From positions 62,001 to 126,000 of the forward strand of contig NZ_FOMD01000002.1 in assembly GCF_900112525.1 (NCBI RefSeq): a stretch of 64,000 nucleotides of DNA, in the 5' to 3' direction. The stretch's first letter is position 1; each line of letters opens with the position of its first letter. The translations under genes and the position numbers were made by a program. Positions 16,632-28,484 of the stretch are shown in pieces. Under the pieces are notes generated by a model. It was not told the origin of the DNA. It was given only the letters and a program-made list of their open reading frames with translations, and made no database searches. This DNA comes from Klenkia taihuensis. GTDB taxonomy: Bacteria > Actinomycetota > Actinomycetes > Mycobacteriales > Geodermatophilaceae.

Positions 16632-18038
16632 ATGGTCCGTCGCCCCGCGCTCGTCGCCGGCACCCTGCTGCTGGTCACCGGGTGCGCGGGGCAGGTCGCC
16701 GTCCAGGAGTTCCCGGTGGTGGGTGCCACCGGCATCGGCGACGACTACTACCCCGGAGACGGCAACGGCGGCTACGACGTCGAGCGCTACGACCTCGACG
16801 TCGGCTACGACCCGGTCACCGACGAGCTGACCGGCACCGCGCTGGTCACCGCCGACACCACCGGCGCGCCCCTGCGCGGGTTCTCCCTGGACCTGGTCGG
16901 CCTGGAGGTCTCCTCCGTGCAGGTCGACGGCAGCGAGGTGACCACCACCCGGGACGGCGACGAGCTGGTGGTCGACCCCGGCCAGGTGGTCGTCGACGGC
17001 CGGTTCACCGTGCAGGTCGAGTACGCCGGCGTCCCCGAGCCGGTGCGCGACGGGCCGGGGACGTCGGGGGTGGTGCCCACCTCCGACGGCGTGCTGGTGG
17101 TCGGCCAGCCCGACGTGGCGGCGACCTGGTTCCCGGTGAACGACCACCCGCGGGACGCCGCCGCCGTCCAGCTGTCGGTGACCGTGCCCGAGGACCTGGT
17201 CGCGGTCTCCAACGGCACGCTGGTCGACCGCGGCGACCCGGTGGACGGCGAGCGCACGTGGGTGTGGCGCAGCGACGAGCCGATGGCGCCCTACCTGCTC
17301 ACCCTGGCGGTCGGGGACTACGACCTGACCGAGCGGGAGGTCGACGGCATCACCTACCGGGACGCCGTCGCCACCGGGCTGTCCGACCGGCGCGCGGGGA
17401 ACGCCCGCGCCGCGCTGGAGCGCCAGCCCGAGGTCGTGGACTTCCTGGCCGGGGTGTTCGGCTCGCCCTACCCGTTCACCGAGTGCGGCGCGATCGTCAC
17501 CGACTCCTCGCTGGGCTTCGCCCTGGAGACCCAGACCCGGCCGATCTACGCGAGCGACTTCTTCGGCAGCGCGACCGGCGCCGAGCTGGTCGTGGTGCAC
17601 GAGCTCGCCCACCAGTGGACCGGCGACGACCTGCGGCTGGACCGCTGGTCCGACATCTGGCTCAACGAGGGCTTCGCCACCTACGCCGAGTGGGCCTGGA
17701 CCGAGGCGCAGGGCGGGGAGACGGTGGCCGACCAGCTGGCCGCCGTCCTCGAGCAGCCGGCCGACGACCCGTTCTGGGACCAGGCCATCGGCGACCCCGG
17801 GCCGGCCACCGACGACCTGTTCAGCGGCGCGGTCTACGTCCGCGGCGCCGCCACCCTGGCCGCGCTGCGCGCGGAGGTCGGGGACGAGGCGTTCGACGAG
17901 CTGCTGTCCCGGTGGACCACCGACCGGGCCGGGCAGGCCGTCACCACCCCGGAGTTCGCCGACCTGGCCGCGGAGGTCACCGGCACCGACCTGACCGGGT
18001 TCTTCGACGAGTGGCTCGGCGCGGGCAAGCCGGCCTGA
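16632..18038 (+). CDS. Lipoprotein M1-family zinc aminopeptidase
   Basis: A 468-residue surface-anchored peptidase. The N-terminus MVRRPALVAGTLLLVTGCAG is a lipoprotein signal with Cys near residue 18. The zinc site is HELAHQW near 322-328 with the downstream Glu in NEGFATYAEW, the gluzincin arrangement of M1 peptidases; ALETQTRPIY corresponds to the exopeptidase GxMEN region but lacks the classic GAMEN. It is shorter than PepN (about 850), lacking the C-terminal helical domain, like other compact bacterial secreted M1 enzymes. A monocistronic unit or with the DUF1990 gene 16 bp later. Confidence 0.9.
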   Translation: MVRRPALVAGTLLLVTGCAGQVAVQEFPVVGATGIGDDYYPGDGNGGYDVERYDLDVGYDPVTDELTGTALVTADTTGAPLRGFSLDLVGLEVSSVQVDGSEVTTTRDGDELVVDPGQVVVDGRFTVQVEYAGVPEPVRDGPGTSGVVPTSDGVLVVGQPDVAATWFPVNDHPRDAAAVQLSVTVPEDLVAVSNGTLVDRGDPVDGERTWVWRSDEPMAPYLLTLAVGDYDLTEREVDGITYRDAVATGLSDRRAGNARAALERQPEVVDFLAGVFGSPYPFTECGAIVTDSSLGFALETQTRPIYASDFFGSATGAELVVVHELAHQWTGDDLRLDRWSDIWLNEGFATYAEWAWTEAQGGETVADQLAAVLEQPADDPFWDQAIGDPGPATDDLFSGAVYVRGAATLAALRAEVGDEAFDELLSRWTTDRAGQAVTTPEFADLAAEVTGTDLTGFFDEWLGAGKPA

Positions 18039-18054
18039 GCGGACACTGGGCCCG

Positions 18055-18585
18055 GTGGACCCCGCCCTCGCCGCGCTGACCGACGCCCCCTTCACCTACC
18101 CCGAGGTCGGGGCCACCCGCACCGGCGACCTGCCGGCCGGGGTGCACGTCGCCCGTCGGCGCGCGGTGGTGGGCCGCGGGGACGCAGCCTTCGACCGGGC
18201 GGTGGCCGCGGTCCTCGACTGGGCGCCGCAGCGGCACGCCGGGCTGCGGGTGCGGGCCAGCGGGCCGGCCGGCACCGAGGGCGCCGTCGTGCTGATGACC
18301 GCCGGGCTGCCGCCGCTGGGCCTGCGGATCCCCTGCCGGGTCGTGTGGACGTGCACCGAGGGCGACCGGCAGGGCTACGCCTACGGCACGCTGCCCGGCC
18401 ACCCGGAGAGCGGCGAGGAGTCCTTCGTCGTCTCCCGGGACGGCGAGGACGTGGTGTTCGAGATGGTCGCGTTCTCCCGGCTGGCCACCCGCGCCGCCCG
18501 GCTCGGCGGGCCGGTCAGCCGGGTGCTGCAGTCGATCGCGCTGACCCGCTACACCGCAGCGGTGCGGAAGGCCGCCCGGGGCTGA
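18055..18585 (+). CDS. DUF1990 family protein
   Basis: A 176-residue cytoplasmic protein. The start FTYPEVGATRTGDLPAG and the segment YAYGTLPGHPESGEESF are features of DUF1990, a family sharing an SRPBCC-like shape and of unknown activity. The GTG start lies 16 bp after the peptidase stop. It ends 3 bp from the convergent flavin-reductase gene. No partner-specific clue beyond proximity. Confidence 0.8.
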   Translation: MDPALAALTDAPFTYPEVGATRTGDLPAGVHVARRRAVVGRGDAAFDRAVAAVLDWAPQRHAGLRVRASGPAGTEGAVVLMTAGLPPLGLRIPCRVVWTCTEGDRQGYAYGTLPGHPESGEESFVVSRDGEDVVFEMVAFSRLATRAARLGGPVSRVLQSIALTRYTAAVRKAARG

Positions 18586-18588
18586 GCC

Positions 18589-19296
18589 TCAGCTGCCGCT
18601 GGGCCCGAACTGCTCCACCCGCACCGACGACGGCGCGAACCCCAGCCCGACGAGCAGGTCGCCCGCCGTCCGGGCGAACCCGGCCGACCCGCAGACGAAC
18701 GCGGTCTGCCCCTGCTCCCACAGCGGGAGCAGGTCGACGGCGGTCAGCCGCCCGGCCGGCCGGATGCCGTGCGCCTCGCGGGTGGTGACGACGACGGCGC
18801 CGGCGGCCTGCAGCTCGTCGGCGTAGGGCAGCTCGGCCAGCGTGCGGGCCGAGACCGCCACCCGCAGCAGCTCCTCCCGGCCGGTCGCGCGGGCGTGGCG
18901 GACCATCGCCACCAGCGGCACCACGCCGGTGCCGCCGCCGACCAGCAGCGCCGGCGTCTCGCCGTCCCAGGCGAACCAGCCGCCGACCGGGCCGCGCACC
19001 TCGAAGGTGTCCCCCGGCTCGACGACGTCGGCCAGGTAGGTGGACACCTCGCCGTCGTCCAGCCGCTCGACGAACAGCTCCAGCAGCGGGTCCGACGGCG
19101 CGGAGGCCACCGAGTACGACCGCTGGGCGGTGTACCCGTCCTCGGCGGTCAGCCGGACGACGTAGTGCTGGCCGGGCAGGTGGTCGACGCGGCCGTCGAC
19201 GTCCAGGCGCAGCTGCACCGTGCGCGGCAGCGGCCGGCGCACCCCCGACACCGTGGCCGTGGTCCACGGGCCGGGGGCGACGATGCGTGCGGGCAT
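18589..19296 (-). CDS. Ferredoxin-reductase-type FAD/NAD(P)H oxidoreductase
   Basis: A 235-residue FNR-family electron-transfer enzyme. Seen: the FAD-binding RSYSVASAPSD (R-x-Y-S) near 73-83, GPVGGWF, the NAD(P)-binding GGGTGVVPLVAM and a C-terminal CGSAGF region followed by VRVEQFG. No plant-type [2Fe-2S] domain is fused. The ATG overlaps the stop of the upstream molybdopterin protein (TGATG), so it is almost certainly its reductase partner, feeding electrons from NAD(P)H. Confidence 0.88.
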   Translation of the reverse strand: MPARIVAPGPWTTATVSGVRRPLPRTVQLRLDVDGRVDHLPGQHYVVRLTAEDGYTAQRSYSVASAPSDPLLELFVERLDDGEVSTYLADVVEPGDTFEVRGPVGGWFAWDGETPALLVGGGTGVVPLVAMVRHARATGREELLRVAVSARTLAELPYADELQAAGAVVVTTREAHGIRPAGRLTAVDLLPLWEQGQTAFVCGSAGFARTAGDLLVGLGFAPSSVRVEQFGPSGS

Positions 19297-19907
19297 CAGT
19301 CGCCCTGGTAGCGCTGCTGGCGCCACGGGTCGCCGCGGTCGTGGTAGCCGTTGCGCTCCCAGAAGCCCTGCTGGTCCCGCTTCAGGACGTCGAGCTTGGT
19401 GACCCACTTGGCCGACTTCCAGAAGTACAGGTGCGGCACGAGCAGCCGGACCGGCCCGCCGTGCTCGACGGTCAGCGGCCGGCCGTCGAACTCCCACACC
19501 AGCCAGGCCTTGCCGCCGGTGAGGTCCTCCAGCGGCAGGTTGGTCGTGTAGCCCGACTTGGAGGTGGCCATCACGAACCGGCCCTCCGGGGTCGGGCGGG
19601 CCACGTCCCACAGCGCGTCGAGGGAGACCCCGGCGAACTGCGTGTCGAACTTCGACCAGGTGGTGACGCAGTGGATGTCGCCGCGGTACTCGCTGCGCGG
19701 CAGGGCGTGCACGCCGTCCCAGTCCCAGGTGGTGGGGGCCTCGACGTTGCCGGCGACGGTGATGCTCCACGTCTCGGGGCTGATCCGCGGGGTCGGCTCG
19801 GCGGTCAGCACGGGCCAGTCGGCGCCCACGTCGTACTGGCCCGGGGGCAGCCTCGGGTCACGGGCGGGTCGGGTGCGGCCGAGGAATCCTCGGGTGGGTC
19901 CGGGCAT
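19296..19907 (-). CDS. Sulfite-oxidase-type molybdopterin oxidoreductase
   Basis: A 203-residue single-domain protein of the sulfite oxidase/YedY (MsrP) superfamily. The molybdenum-ligating Cys lies in DIHCVTTWSKFD near residue 80, and the C-terminal GGPVRLLVPHLYFWKSAKWV block is typical. It lacks the Tat signal of MsrP and the dimerisation domain of sulfite oxidase, so it is probably cytoplasmic. Paired by stop/start overlap with a soluble FNR reductase. Substrate unknown; sulfoxides or N-oxides are candidates by family. Confidence 0.87.
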   Translation of the reverse strand: MPGPTRGFLGRTRPARDPRLPPGQYDVGADWPVLTAEPTPRISPETWSITVAGNVEAPTTWDWDGVHALPRSEYRGDIHCVTTWSKFDTQFAGVSLDALWDVARPTPEGRFVMATSKSGYTTNLPLEDLTGGKAWLVWEFDGRPLTVEHGGPVRLLVPHLYFWKSAKWVTKLDVLKRDQQGFWERNGYHDRGDPWRQQRYQGD

Positions 19908-20033
19908 GGTTGCCTCCCAATCGGCGTCGTCCGGGGGAACCCGGGCGCGGGGTCGTTCGTTCCCCGCGGTAAGGCTGCCCTTCCATGAGACGTGTCACGC
20001 GGCGTTCACATGGGTCTCACCTGTGCATCGTCG

Positions 20034-20039
20034 TACCGT
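20034..20039 (+). promoter_or_regulatory. -10 box of the sdhCAB operon, leaderless arrangement
   Basis: TACCGT precedes the sdhC GTG by exactly 6 nt, with no ribosome-binding sequence between. Transcription would begin at the start codon. Confidence 0.5.
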
Positions 20040-20045
20040 GTGCTC

Positions 20046-20783
20046 GTGGCGACAGTGACGACGCAGCAGGCAGGGCAGTCGGCGGGGGCGAACCCCGGCC
20101 CGAAGCGTGACCCCAAGACCGGCCGGTTCGGCTCCTCGGTCTTCAAGAAGGCCGTCATGGCGGTCACCGGCATCATCTTCGTGCTGTACCTCATCGCGCA
20201 CATGGTGGGGAACCTGAAGGCCTTCGCCGGCGCCGAGACCTTCAACGCGTACTCGGAGTTCCTCCGCGACCTCGGCGAGCCGATCGTGCCGCGCCTGACG
20301 GTGCTGACGATCATCCGCGTCGTCCTGCTCGTGGCCGTCGCCGCGCACATCTGGGCCGCCTTCTCGCTGTGGAAGCAGGCCAAGCGCGCCCGTCCGGTCG
20401 CCTACGTGACCAAGAAGCGCGTCCAGCAGAGCTACGCCTCGCGGACCATGCGCTGGGGCGGGGTCATCCTGATCCTGTTCATCATCTGGCACATCCTCGA
20501 CCTCACCCTGGGCGCGGTGAACCCCGCCGGCCGCGACTCGCTGCCCTACGGCCGGCTCGTCGAGGGCTTCCAGAACCCGGTCGTCACGATCTGGTACGCC
20601 ATCGCGCTCATCGCCCTGGGCTTCCACATCCGGCACGGCGTCTGGTCGGCCACCCAGACCCTGGGCCACAGCAACAAGCGCCGCGAGCGCGCGCTCAACC
20701 TGTTCGCGACGGTCTTCGCGGTCGTGCTGGTCGGCGGTTACCTGCTGATCCCCTTCTCCGTCCTCTTCGGCATCATCGACTGA
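20046..20783 (+). CDS. sdhC: Succinate dehydrogenase cytochrome b subunit
   Basis: Membrane anchor and quinone site of complex II, 245 residues. Five hydrophobic helices are visible (about 38-60, 87-110, 137-160, 178-198, 218-242), the single-subunit five-helix layout of the diheme b558 (Bacillus/Wolinella) type. Histidines in [23 protein letters not shown] and GFHIRHGVW are the likely heme ligands. The basic N-terminal stretch of 35 residues is cytoplasmic. First gene of sdhCAB; no separate sdhD is present, in keeping with this type. Confidence 0.93.
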   Translation: MATVTTQQAGQSAGANPGPKRDPKTGRFGSSVFKKAVMAVTGIIFVLYLIAHMVGNLKAFAGAETFNAYSEFLRDLGEPIVPRLTVLTIIRVVLLVAVAAHIWAAFSLWKQAKRARPVAYVTKKRVQQSYASRTMRWGGVILILFIIWHILDLTLGAVNPAGRDSLPYGRLVEGFQNPVVTIWYAIALIALGFHIRHGVWSATQTLGHSNKRRERALNLFATVFAVVLVGGYLLIPFSVLFGIID

Positions 20784-20797
20784 CAGGAGCACCTGAC

Positions 20798-22744
<1,947 letters not shown>

Positions 22745-22766
22745 CGATCAACGGAGCTGAGACACG

Positions 22767-23522
22767 ATGCAGCTGACCCTCCGGGTCTGGCGCCAGCCCT
22801 CCCCCCAGGTCAAGGGGAAGATGGCCAACTACCACCTGACCGACGTGTCCGAGGACATGTCGTTCCTCGAGATGCTCGACGTCCTCAACGAGCAGCTCAT
22901 CCTCGACGGCGAGGACCCCATCGCCTTCGACCACGACTGCCGTGAGGGCATCTGCGGCAGCTGCGGGCTGATGATCAACGGGATCGCGCACGGTCCCGAG
23001 CAGACCACCACCTGCCAGCTGCACATGCGGTCCTTCTCCGACGGCGACACCATCGACATCGAGCCGTGGCGCTCCGGGGGCTTCCCGGTCGTCAAGGACC
23101 TCGTCGTCGACCGGTCCGCCTTCGACCGGATCATCTCCGCCGGCGGGTTCATCTCCGCGCCCACCGGCACCGCCCCCGACGCGCACGCCACCCCGGTGCC
23201 CAAGGTCGACGCCGACGCCGCCTTCGACGCGGCGACCTGCATCGGCTGCGGCGCCTGCGTGGCGGCCTGCCCGAACGGCTCGGCGATGCTGTTCACCGCG
23301 GCCAAGGTGACCCACCTGGGTCTGCTGCCGCAGGGCCAGCCCGAGCGCGACTCGCGCGTGGTCAAGATGGTCGCCCAGCAGGACGCCGAGGACTTCGGCG
23401 GCTGCACCAACATCGGCGAGTGCTCCGCGGTGTGCCCGAAGGGCATCTCCATGGAGACCATCTCCCGGCTCAACCACGACCTGCTCGGCGCCCTGCGCGC
23501 CAACGCGGTGCCCGCGAGCTGA
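22767..23522 (+). CDS. sdhB: Succinate dehydrogenase iron-sulfur subunit
   Basis: Electron wire between SdhA and SdhC, 251 residues. Three cluster motifs are visible: [10 protein letters not shown] with a later Cys for [2Fe-2S], [12 protein letters not shown] for [4Fe-4S], and [15 protein letters not shown] completing the [3Fe-4S] site. It begins 22 bp after sdhA with a GGAG upstream. Last gene of the operon, followed by a strong terminator. Confidence 0.95.
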   Translation: MQLTLRVWRQPSPQVKGKMANYHLTDVSEDMSFLEMLDVLNEQLILDGEDPIAFDHDCREGICGSCGLMINGIAHGPEQTTTCQLHMRSFSDGDTIDIEPWRSGGFPVVKDLVVDRSAFDRIISAGGFISAPTGTAPDAHATPVPKVDADAAFDAATCIGCGACVAACPNGSAMLFTAAKVTHLGLLPQGQPERDSRVVKMVAQQDAEDFGGCTNIGECSAVCPKGISMETISRLNHDLLGALRANAVPAS

Positions 23523-23535
23523 GCTGACCCACCCC

Positions 23536-23579
23536 ACGGAAAGGGGCGGTCGACCTCCGGGTCGACCGCCCCTTTCCGT
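23536..23579 (+). terminator. Strong terminator after sdhCAB
   Basis: A perfect 20-bp stem (left arm 23536-23555, right arm 23560-23579) with loop TCCG, 13 nt past the sdhB stop. No T run follows, which is common in high-GC actinobacteria. Confidence 0.85.
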
Positions 23580-23667
23580 CGTCAGGACACTTCTCCGCGA
23601 CGGATTCCCCGTTCGCGGTCGATCGGTGACACCATGACGGGGACCGACCGCCTGTGAGGAGACACCC

Positions 23668-25014
23668 ATGACCGACGTGCTGGACCAGACCGGCCTGCAG
23701 CAGCGCCGTCACCTGGTCACCGAGATCCCCGGCCCCCGGTCGGTCGAGCTCATGGCCCGCCGCGCCGCGACGGTGTCGGCCGGGGTGGGCACCACGCTGC
23801 CGGTCTTCATCACCCGCGCCGGCGGTGGCGTGCTCGAGGACGTCGACGGCAACACCCTCATCGACCTGGGCTCCGGCATCGCCGTGACCAGCGTCGGCAA
23901 CGCCGCGCCCCGGGTGGTCGAGGCCGTGCAGGCCCAGGTCGCGGACTTCACCCACACCTGCTTCATGGTCACCCCCTACGAGGGCTACGTCGCCGTCTGC
24001 GAGGCCCTCGCCGAGCTCACCCCCGGCGACCACGCGAAGAAGAGCGCGCTGTTCAACTCCGGCTCCGAGGCCGTCGAGAACGCCGTCAAGATCGCCCGCC
24101 ACGCCACCGGCCGGCAGGCCGTCGTCGTCTTCGACCACGCCTACCACGGCCGCACCAACCTCACGATGGCCCTGACCGCCAAGAACATGCCGTACAAGCA
24201 CCGCTTCGGGCCCTTCGCCGGCGAGGTCTACCGGGTGCCGATGAGCTACCCCTACCGCGACGGCCTGACCGGCCCCGACGCCGCGGCCCGCGCGATCTCC
24301 CAGATCGAGGTGCAGGTCGGCGCCGGCAACACCGCCGCGGTGCTCATCGAGCCGCTGCAGGGCGAGGGCGGGTTCATCGAGCCGGCCCCGGGGTTCCTCA
24401 CCGCGCTGCGCGAGTGGTGCACCGCCCACGGCGTGGTGTTCATCGCCGACGAGATCCAGTCCGGCTTCTGCCGCACCGGCGCCTGGTTCGGCGTCGACGC
24501 CGAGGGCGTCGTCCCCGACCTGGTCACCACCGCCAAGGGCATGGCCGGCGGCCTCCCGCTGGCCGCCGTCACCGGCCGCGCGGAGATCATGGACGCCGTC
24601 CACCCCGGCGGGCTGGGCGGTACCTACGGCGGCAACCCGGTCGCCTGCGCCGCGGCGCTGGGCGCGATCGAGACCATGCGGGCCGAGGACCTGGTCGGCG
24701 CCGCGCGCGCCGTCGGCGAGGTGATGCTGCCCCGGCTGCGCACCCTGGCCCAGCGGTTCCCCGCCATCGGCGACGTGCGCGGCCGCGGCGCGATGATCGC
24801 CGTCGAGCTGGTCGTGCCCGGCACCACCGAGCCCGACGCCGCGCTCGCCGGCGCGGTGGCCAAGGCCTGCCACGCCCGCGGCGTCGTCGTCCTCACCGCC
24901 GGCTCCTACGGCAACGTGCTGCGGTTCCTGCCCCCGCTGGTCATCGGCCACGACCTGCTCGTCGAGGCCCTCGACGTGGTCGAGGAGGCCTTCGCCGAGG
25001 TGGCCGGCTCCTGA
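23668..25014 (+). CDS. gabT: 4-aminobutyrate-type class III aminotransferase
   Basis: PLP enzyme transferring the amino group of 4-aminobutyrate to 2-oxoglutarate. Seen: NSGSEAVENAVKIAR near 130, the HGRTNLTMALTAK region, VLIEPLQGEGGF, FIADEIQSGFCRTG and the Schiff-base lysine in TTAKGMAGGLP near 291. At 448 residues it matches GabT of actinobacteria. The ATG has GAGGAG upstream. No succinate-semialdehyde dehydrogenase follows; instead a GNAT gene starts at the stop codon. Related omega-amino acid or ornithine specificity cannot be ruled out. Confidence 0.9.
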   Translation: MTDVLDQTGLQQRRHLVTEIPGPRSVELMARRAATVSAGVGTTLPVFITRAGGGVLEDVDGNTLIDLGSGIAVTSVGNAAPRVVEAVQAQVADFTHTCFMVTPYEGYVAVCEALAELTPGDHAKKSALFNSGSEAVENAVKIARHATGRQAVVVFDHAYHGRTNLTMALTAKNMPYKHRFGPFAGEVYRVPMSYPYRDGLTGPDAAARAISQIEVQVGAGNTAAVLIEPLQGEGGFIEPAPGFLTALREWCTAHGVVFIADEIQSGFCRTGAWFGVDAEGVVPDLVTTAKGMAGGLPLAAVTGRAEIMDAVHPGGLGGTYGGNPVACAAALGAIETMRAEDLVGAARAVGEVMLPRLRTLAQRFPAIGDVRGRGAMIAVELVVPGTTEPDAALAGAVAKACHARGVVVLTAGSYGNVLRFLPPLVIGHDLLVEALDVVEEAFAEVAGS

Positions 25015-25484
25015 TCCGCCGGCTCGACGCCGCCGACTGGGCGCTGCTGCGCGACGTCCGGCTCCGCGCCCTGCGCGCGGACCCGGACGCCTTCGGCCCC
25101 ACCCTGGAGGGCGAGCGCGACCTCACCCCCGACCGGTGGCGCGAGCGCGTCACCGACGCGGCCTGGTTCCTGTCCCACCCGCCGGGTCTGGTCAGCGGCA
25201 CCCGGGAGGACGGCGACGCCGTGCTGTCGGGCATGTGGGTCTCCCCCACCGCGCGGGGCCAGGGCGTCGGCCGGCTCCTGGTCGACGCCGTGCACCGCTG
25301 GGCGGCCGAGCAGGGGGCGGGACGGCTGGTGGCCCGCGTGTTCGACGACAACGCGCCGGCGGTCGGGCTCTACGCCGCGCTGGGGTTCGCCGTGGACGGG
25401 CCGGTGGTGGTCAGCCGACGCGATCCCTCGCGCACCTGGCACAGCTGGGTGCGACCCGTTGTGGGAGCGCCCCCGGGGTCCTAG
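25011..25484 (+). CDS. GNAT family N-acetyltransferase with apparent CTG start
   Basis: A 157-residue acetyltransferase. The N-terminus IRRLDAADWALLRDVRLRAL, the acetyl-CoA loop in MWVSPTARGQGVGRLL and the C-terminal NAPAVGLYAALGF are classic GNAT features. The first family-like residue is encoded by CTG at 25011, which overlaps the gabT stop (CTGA) and has GAGG about 10 nt upstream; no ATG, GTG or TTG lies at the right place in frame, so CTG initiation is likely. The stop TAG is also the start of the dhaK -10 box. Substrate unknown. Confidence 0.8.
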   Translation: MIRRLDAADWALLRDVRLRALRADPDAFGPTLEGERDLTPDRWRERVTDAAWFLSHPPGLVSGTREDGDAVLSGMWVSPTARGQGVGRLLVDAVHRWAAEQGAGRLVARVFDDNAPAVGLYAALGFAVDGPVVVSRRDPSRTWHSWVRPVVGAPPGS

Positions 25485-25487
25485 CGT
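25482..25487 (+). promoter_or_regulatory. -10 box of dhaKLM, leaderless arrangement
   Basis: TAGCGT lies 6 nt before the dhaK ATG. Its first three bases are the stop codon of the preceding GNAT gene, so the promoter is embedded in that gene's end. Confidence 0.45.
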
Positions 25488-25493
25488 CGGACC

Positions 25494-26491
<998 letters not shown>

Positions 26492-26495
<4 letters not shown>

Positions 26496-27070
26496 ACCCC
26501 GAGGAGCTGACCGCCTGGCTGCGCCGGTTCGCCGAGCTGGTCCACGAGCACAGGGACGAGCTGACCGCGCTGGACTCCGCGATCGGCGACGCCGACCACG
26601 GCGCCAACCTCGACCGCGGCATGACCGCCGTCCTCGCCGCGCTGCAGGAGGCTCCCCCGGCCGACGCCGCCGCGCTGCTCAAGAAGACCGGCGCCACCCT
26701 GGTCTCCAAGGTCGGCGGGGCGAGCGGGCCCCTGTACGGCACGCTGTTCCTGCGGATGGCCGGCGCGGTCGACGGCGGGTTCGCCCCGGCCCTGCGCGCG
26801 GGGTTCGACGGTGTGCTGGCCCGCGGCAAGGCCGAGCCCGGCGACAAGACGATGGTCGACGCACTGGGCCCCGCCTGCGACGTCCTCGACGCGGGCGGGT
26901 CGGTCGCCGAGGCCGCGCAGGCCGCCGCCGACGGCCGCGACGCCACCGTGCCGCTGGTCGCCCGCAAGGGCCGGGCCAGCTACCTGGGCGAGCGCAGCGC
27001 CGGCCACGCCGACCCCGGCGCGACCTCCACCGCGCTGCTGCTGCGGGCCGCCGCGGAGACCCTCCGGTGA
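26492..27070 (+). CDS. dhaL: Dihydroxyacetone kinase ADP-binding subunit L
   Basis: Carries tightly bound ADP that is recharged by DhaM and passes phosphate to the substrate on DhaK. Seen: [17 protein letters not shown], with the Asp cluster binding Mg-[20 protein letters not shown], and [19 protein letters not shown] near the C-terminus. 192 residues from the GTG that overlaps the dhaK stop by 4 nt. Presence of DhaM shows this is the PTS-driven type rather than the ATP-dependent fused kinase. Confidence 0.94.
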
Positions 27071-27474
27071 GCGTCGGCATCGTCGTCGTCTCGCACAGCC
27101 GGGCGCTGGCCGACGCCGCCGTCGAGCTGGCCCGGCAGATGCTGCCCGGCCGCGAGCTGGCGGTCGAGGTGGCGGCGGGGACCGAGGACGGCGGGCTGGG
27201 CACCGACGCCATGGCGGTGTCGGCAGCGATCGAGGCGGCCGACGGCGGCGAGGGCACCGTCGTCCTCATGGACCTGGGCAGCGCGGTGCTGTCGGCGGAG
27301 ACGGCGCTGGAGTTCCTGCCCGACGACGTCCGGGAGCGGACGACGCTGTCGGCGGCGCCGCTGGTGGAGGGCCTGGTGGGGGCCGTGGTCGTGGCCGCGG
27401 GCGGCGCCTCCCGCGAGCAGGTGGCCGCAGAGGCGGCCCGCGGGCTCGCGCCCAAGGAGGCCCAGCTGCGGTGA
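27067..27474 (+). CDS. dhaM: PTS-dependent dihydroxyacetone kinase phosphotransferase subunit M
   Basis: Phosphocarrier transferring phosphate from HPr to DhaL-ADP. It has the EIIA-mannose-like fold start VGIVVVSHSRALADAAVEL, whose His is the phosphorylation site, and the GTVVLMDLGSAVLSAE segment of DhaM. At 135 residues it is the minimal single-domain form, without the HPr and EI-like domains fused in E. coli DhaM, so it depends on separate EI and HPr proteins not found in this window. GTG start overlaps dhaL. Confidence 0.92.
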   Translation: MSVGIVVVSHSRALADAAVELARQMLPGRELAVEVAAGTEDGGLGTDAMAVSAAIEAADGGEGTVVLMDLGSAVLSAETALEFLPDDVRERTTLSAAPLVEGLVGAVVVAAGGASREQVAAEAARGLAPKEAQLR

Positions 27475-27481
27475 GATGCCC

Positions 27482-27487
27482 TAGCCT
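27482..27487 (+). promoter_or_regulatory. -10 box upstream of a short uORF and DUF808 gene
   Basis: TAGCCT with 6 nt to the GTG at 27494. The position predicts transcription starting at that GTG, not at the DUF808 start. Confidence 0.4.
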
Positions 27488-27493
27488 CGCGCT

Positions 27494-27526
27494 GTGACCC
27501 TGCTGAGCGTCCCCGGGAGCCGATGA
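27494..27526 (+). CDS. Possible 10-residue uORF coupled to DUF808
   Basis: GTG start, reading VTLLSVPGSR, stop TGA overlapping the ATGATG of the DUF808 gene (27523 and 27526). With the TAGCCT box 6 nt ahead, a ribosome could load on a leaderless 5' end and terminate on the next start codon. There is also GGGAG within the uORF that could serve the main gene directly. Coding is speculative. Confidence 0.3.
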   Translation: MTLLSVPGSR

Positions 27527-28482
27527 TGGCCAGCGGCCTGTTCGCCCTGTTCGACGACGTCGCCGCCCTGGTGCGGCTGTCGGCCGCGTCGCTGGACGAC
27601 ATCGGCGCCGCCGCCGGGCGCGCCGGGGTCAAGGCCGCCGGTGTCGTCGTCGACGACGCCGCGGTCACCCCGCGCTACGTGCAGGGGCTCGAGCCGAAAC
27701 GGGAGCTGTCGATCATCTGGCGGATCGCCAAGGGGTCGATCCGCAACAAGCTGCTGATCATCCTGCCGGCGATCCTGCTGCTGTCGCAGTTCCTGCCCTT
27801 CCTGCTGACCCCGATCCTCATGGTCGGCGGCGCCTACCTCTGCTACGAGGGCGCGGAGAAGCTGTGGGAGAAGGTCTCGGGCCACCACCCGGAGGAGACC
27901 GCGGCCGCCGAGGACACCACCACGGACCCCGCCGAGCACGAGAAGACGGTGGTGTCGGGGGCTGTGCGCACCGACTTCATCCTGTCCGCCGAGATCATGG
28001 TGATCGCGCTCAACGAGGTCGACACCGAGCCGTTCCTGTCCCGGGCGATCATCCTGGTCGTCGTCGCGGTCCTGATCACCGCGCTGGTCTACGGCGTCGT
28101 CGGGCTGATCGTGAAGATGGACGACGCCGGCGTCGCACTGGCCGCGAAGCCGTCGAAGGGTGTCGCCGCGCTCGGCCGCGGGCTGGTCAAGGCCATGCCG
28201 GTGGTGCTGTCGACGCTGGCCACGGTCGGCGTGGCCGCGATGCTGTGGGTGGGCGGGCACATCCTGCTGGTGGGCGCGGAGGAGCTGGGCTGGACCTGGC
28301 CCTACGACCTGGTGCACCACGTCGAGGTGGCCGTGCACGACGCCACCGGCGGGCTGGGCGGGGTGCTGGGCTGGCTGACCAACACGGCGCTGTCGGCGGT
28401 CGTCGGCGTCGTGGTGGGGGCGGTCGTCGTGGCCGTGCTGCACCTGGTCCCGAAGCGCGGCGGCAAGGCCGCCGCGCACTGA
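27523..28482 (+). CDS. DUF808 (YedI-like) membrane protein
   Basis: A 319-residue integral membrane protein. The N-terminus GLFALFDDVAALVRLSAASLDDIG is the DUF808 hallmark; hydrophobic helices lie near 82-102, 168-190, 224-245 and 285-307. A central acidic loop (about 125-145) is cytoplasmic or external. Family function is unknown. Two in-frame ATGs at the start are both possible. It ends 2 bp from a convergent small gene. Confidence 0.87.
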   Translation: MMASGLFALFDDVAALVRLSAASLDDIGAAAGRAGVKAAGVVVDDAAVTPRYVQGLEPKRELSIIWRIAKGSIRNKLLIILPAILLLSQFLPFLLTPILMVGGAYLCYEGAEKLWEKVSGHHPEETAAAEDTTTDPAEHEKTVVSGAVRTDFILSAEIMVIALNEVDTEPFLSRAIILVVVAVLITALVYGVVGLIVKMDDAGVALAAKPSKGVAALGRGLVKAMPVVLSTLATVGVAAMLWVGGHILLVGAEELGWTWPYDLVHHVEVAVHDATGGLGGVLGWLTNTALSAVVGVVVGAVVVAVLHLVPKRGGKAAAH

Positions 28483-28484
28483 CC

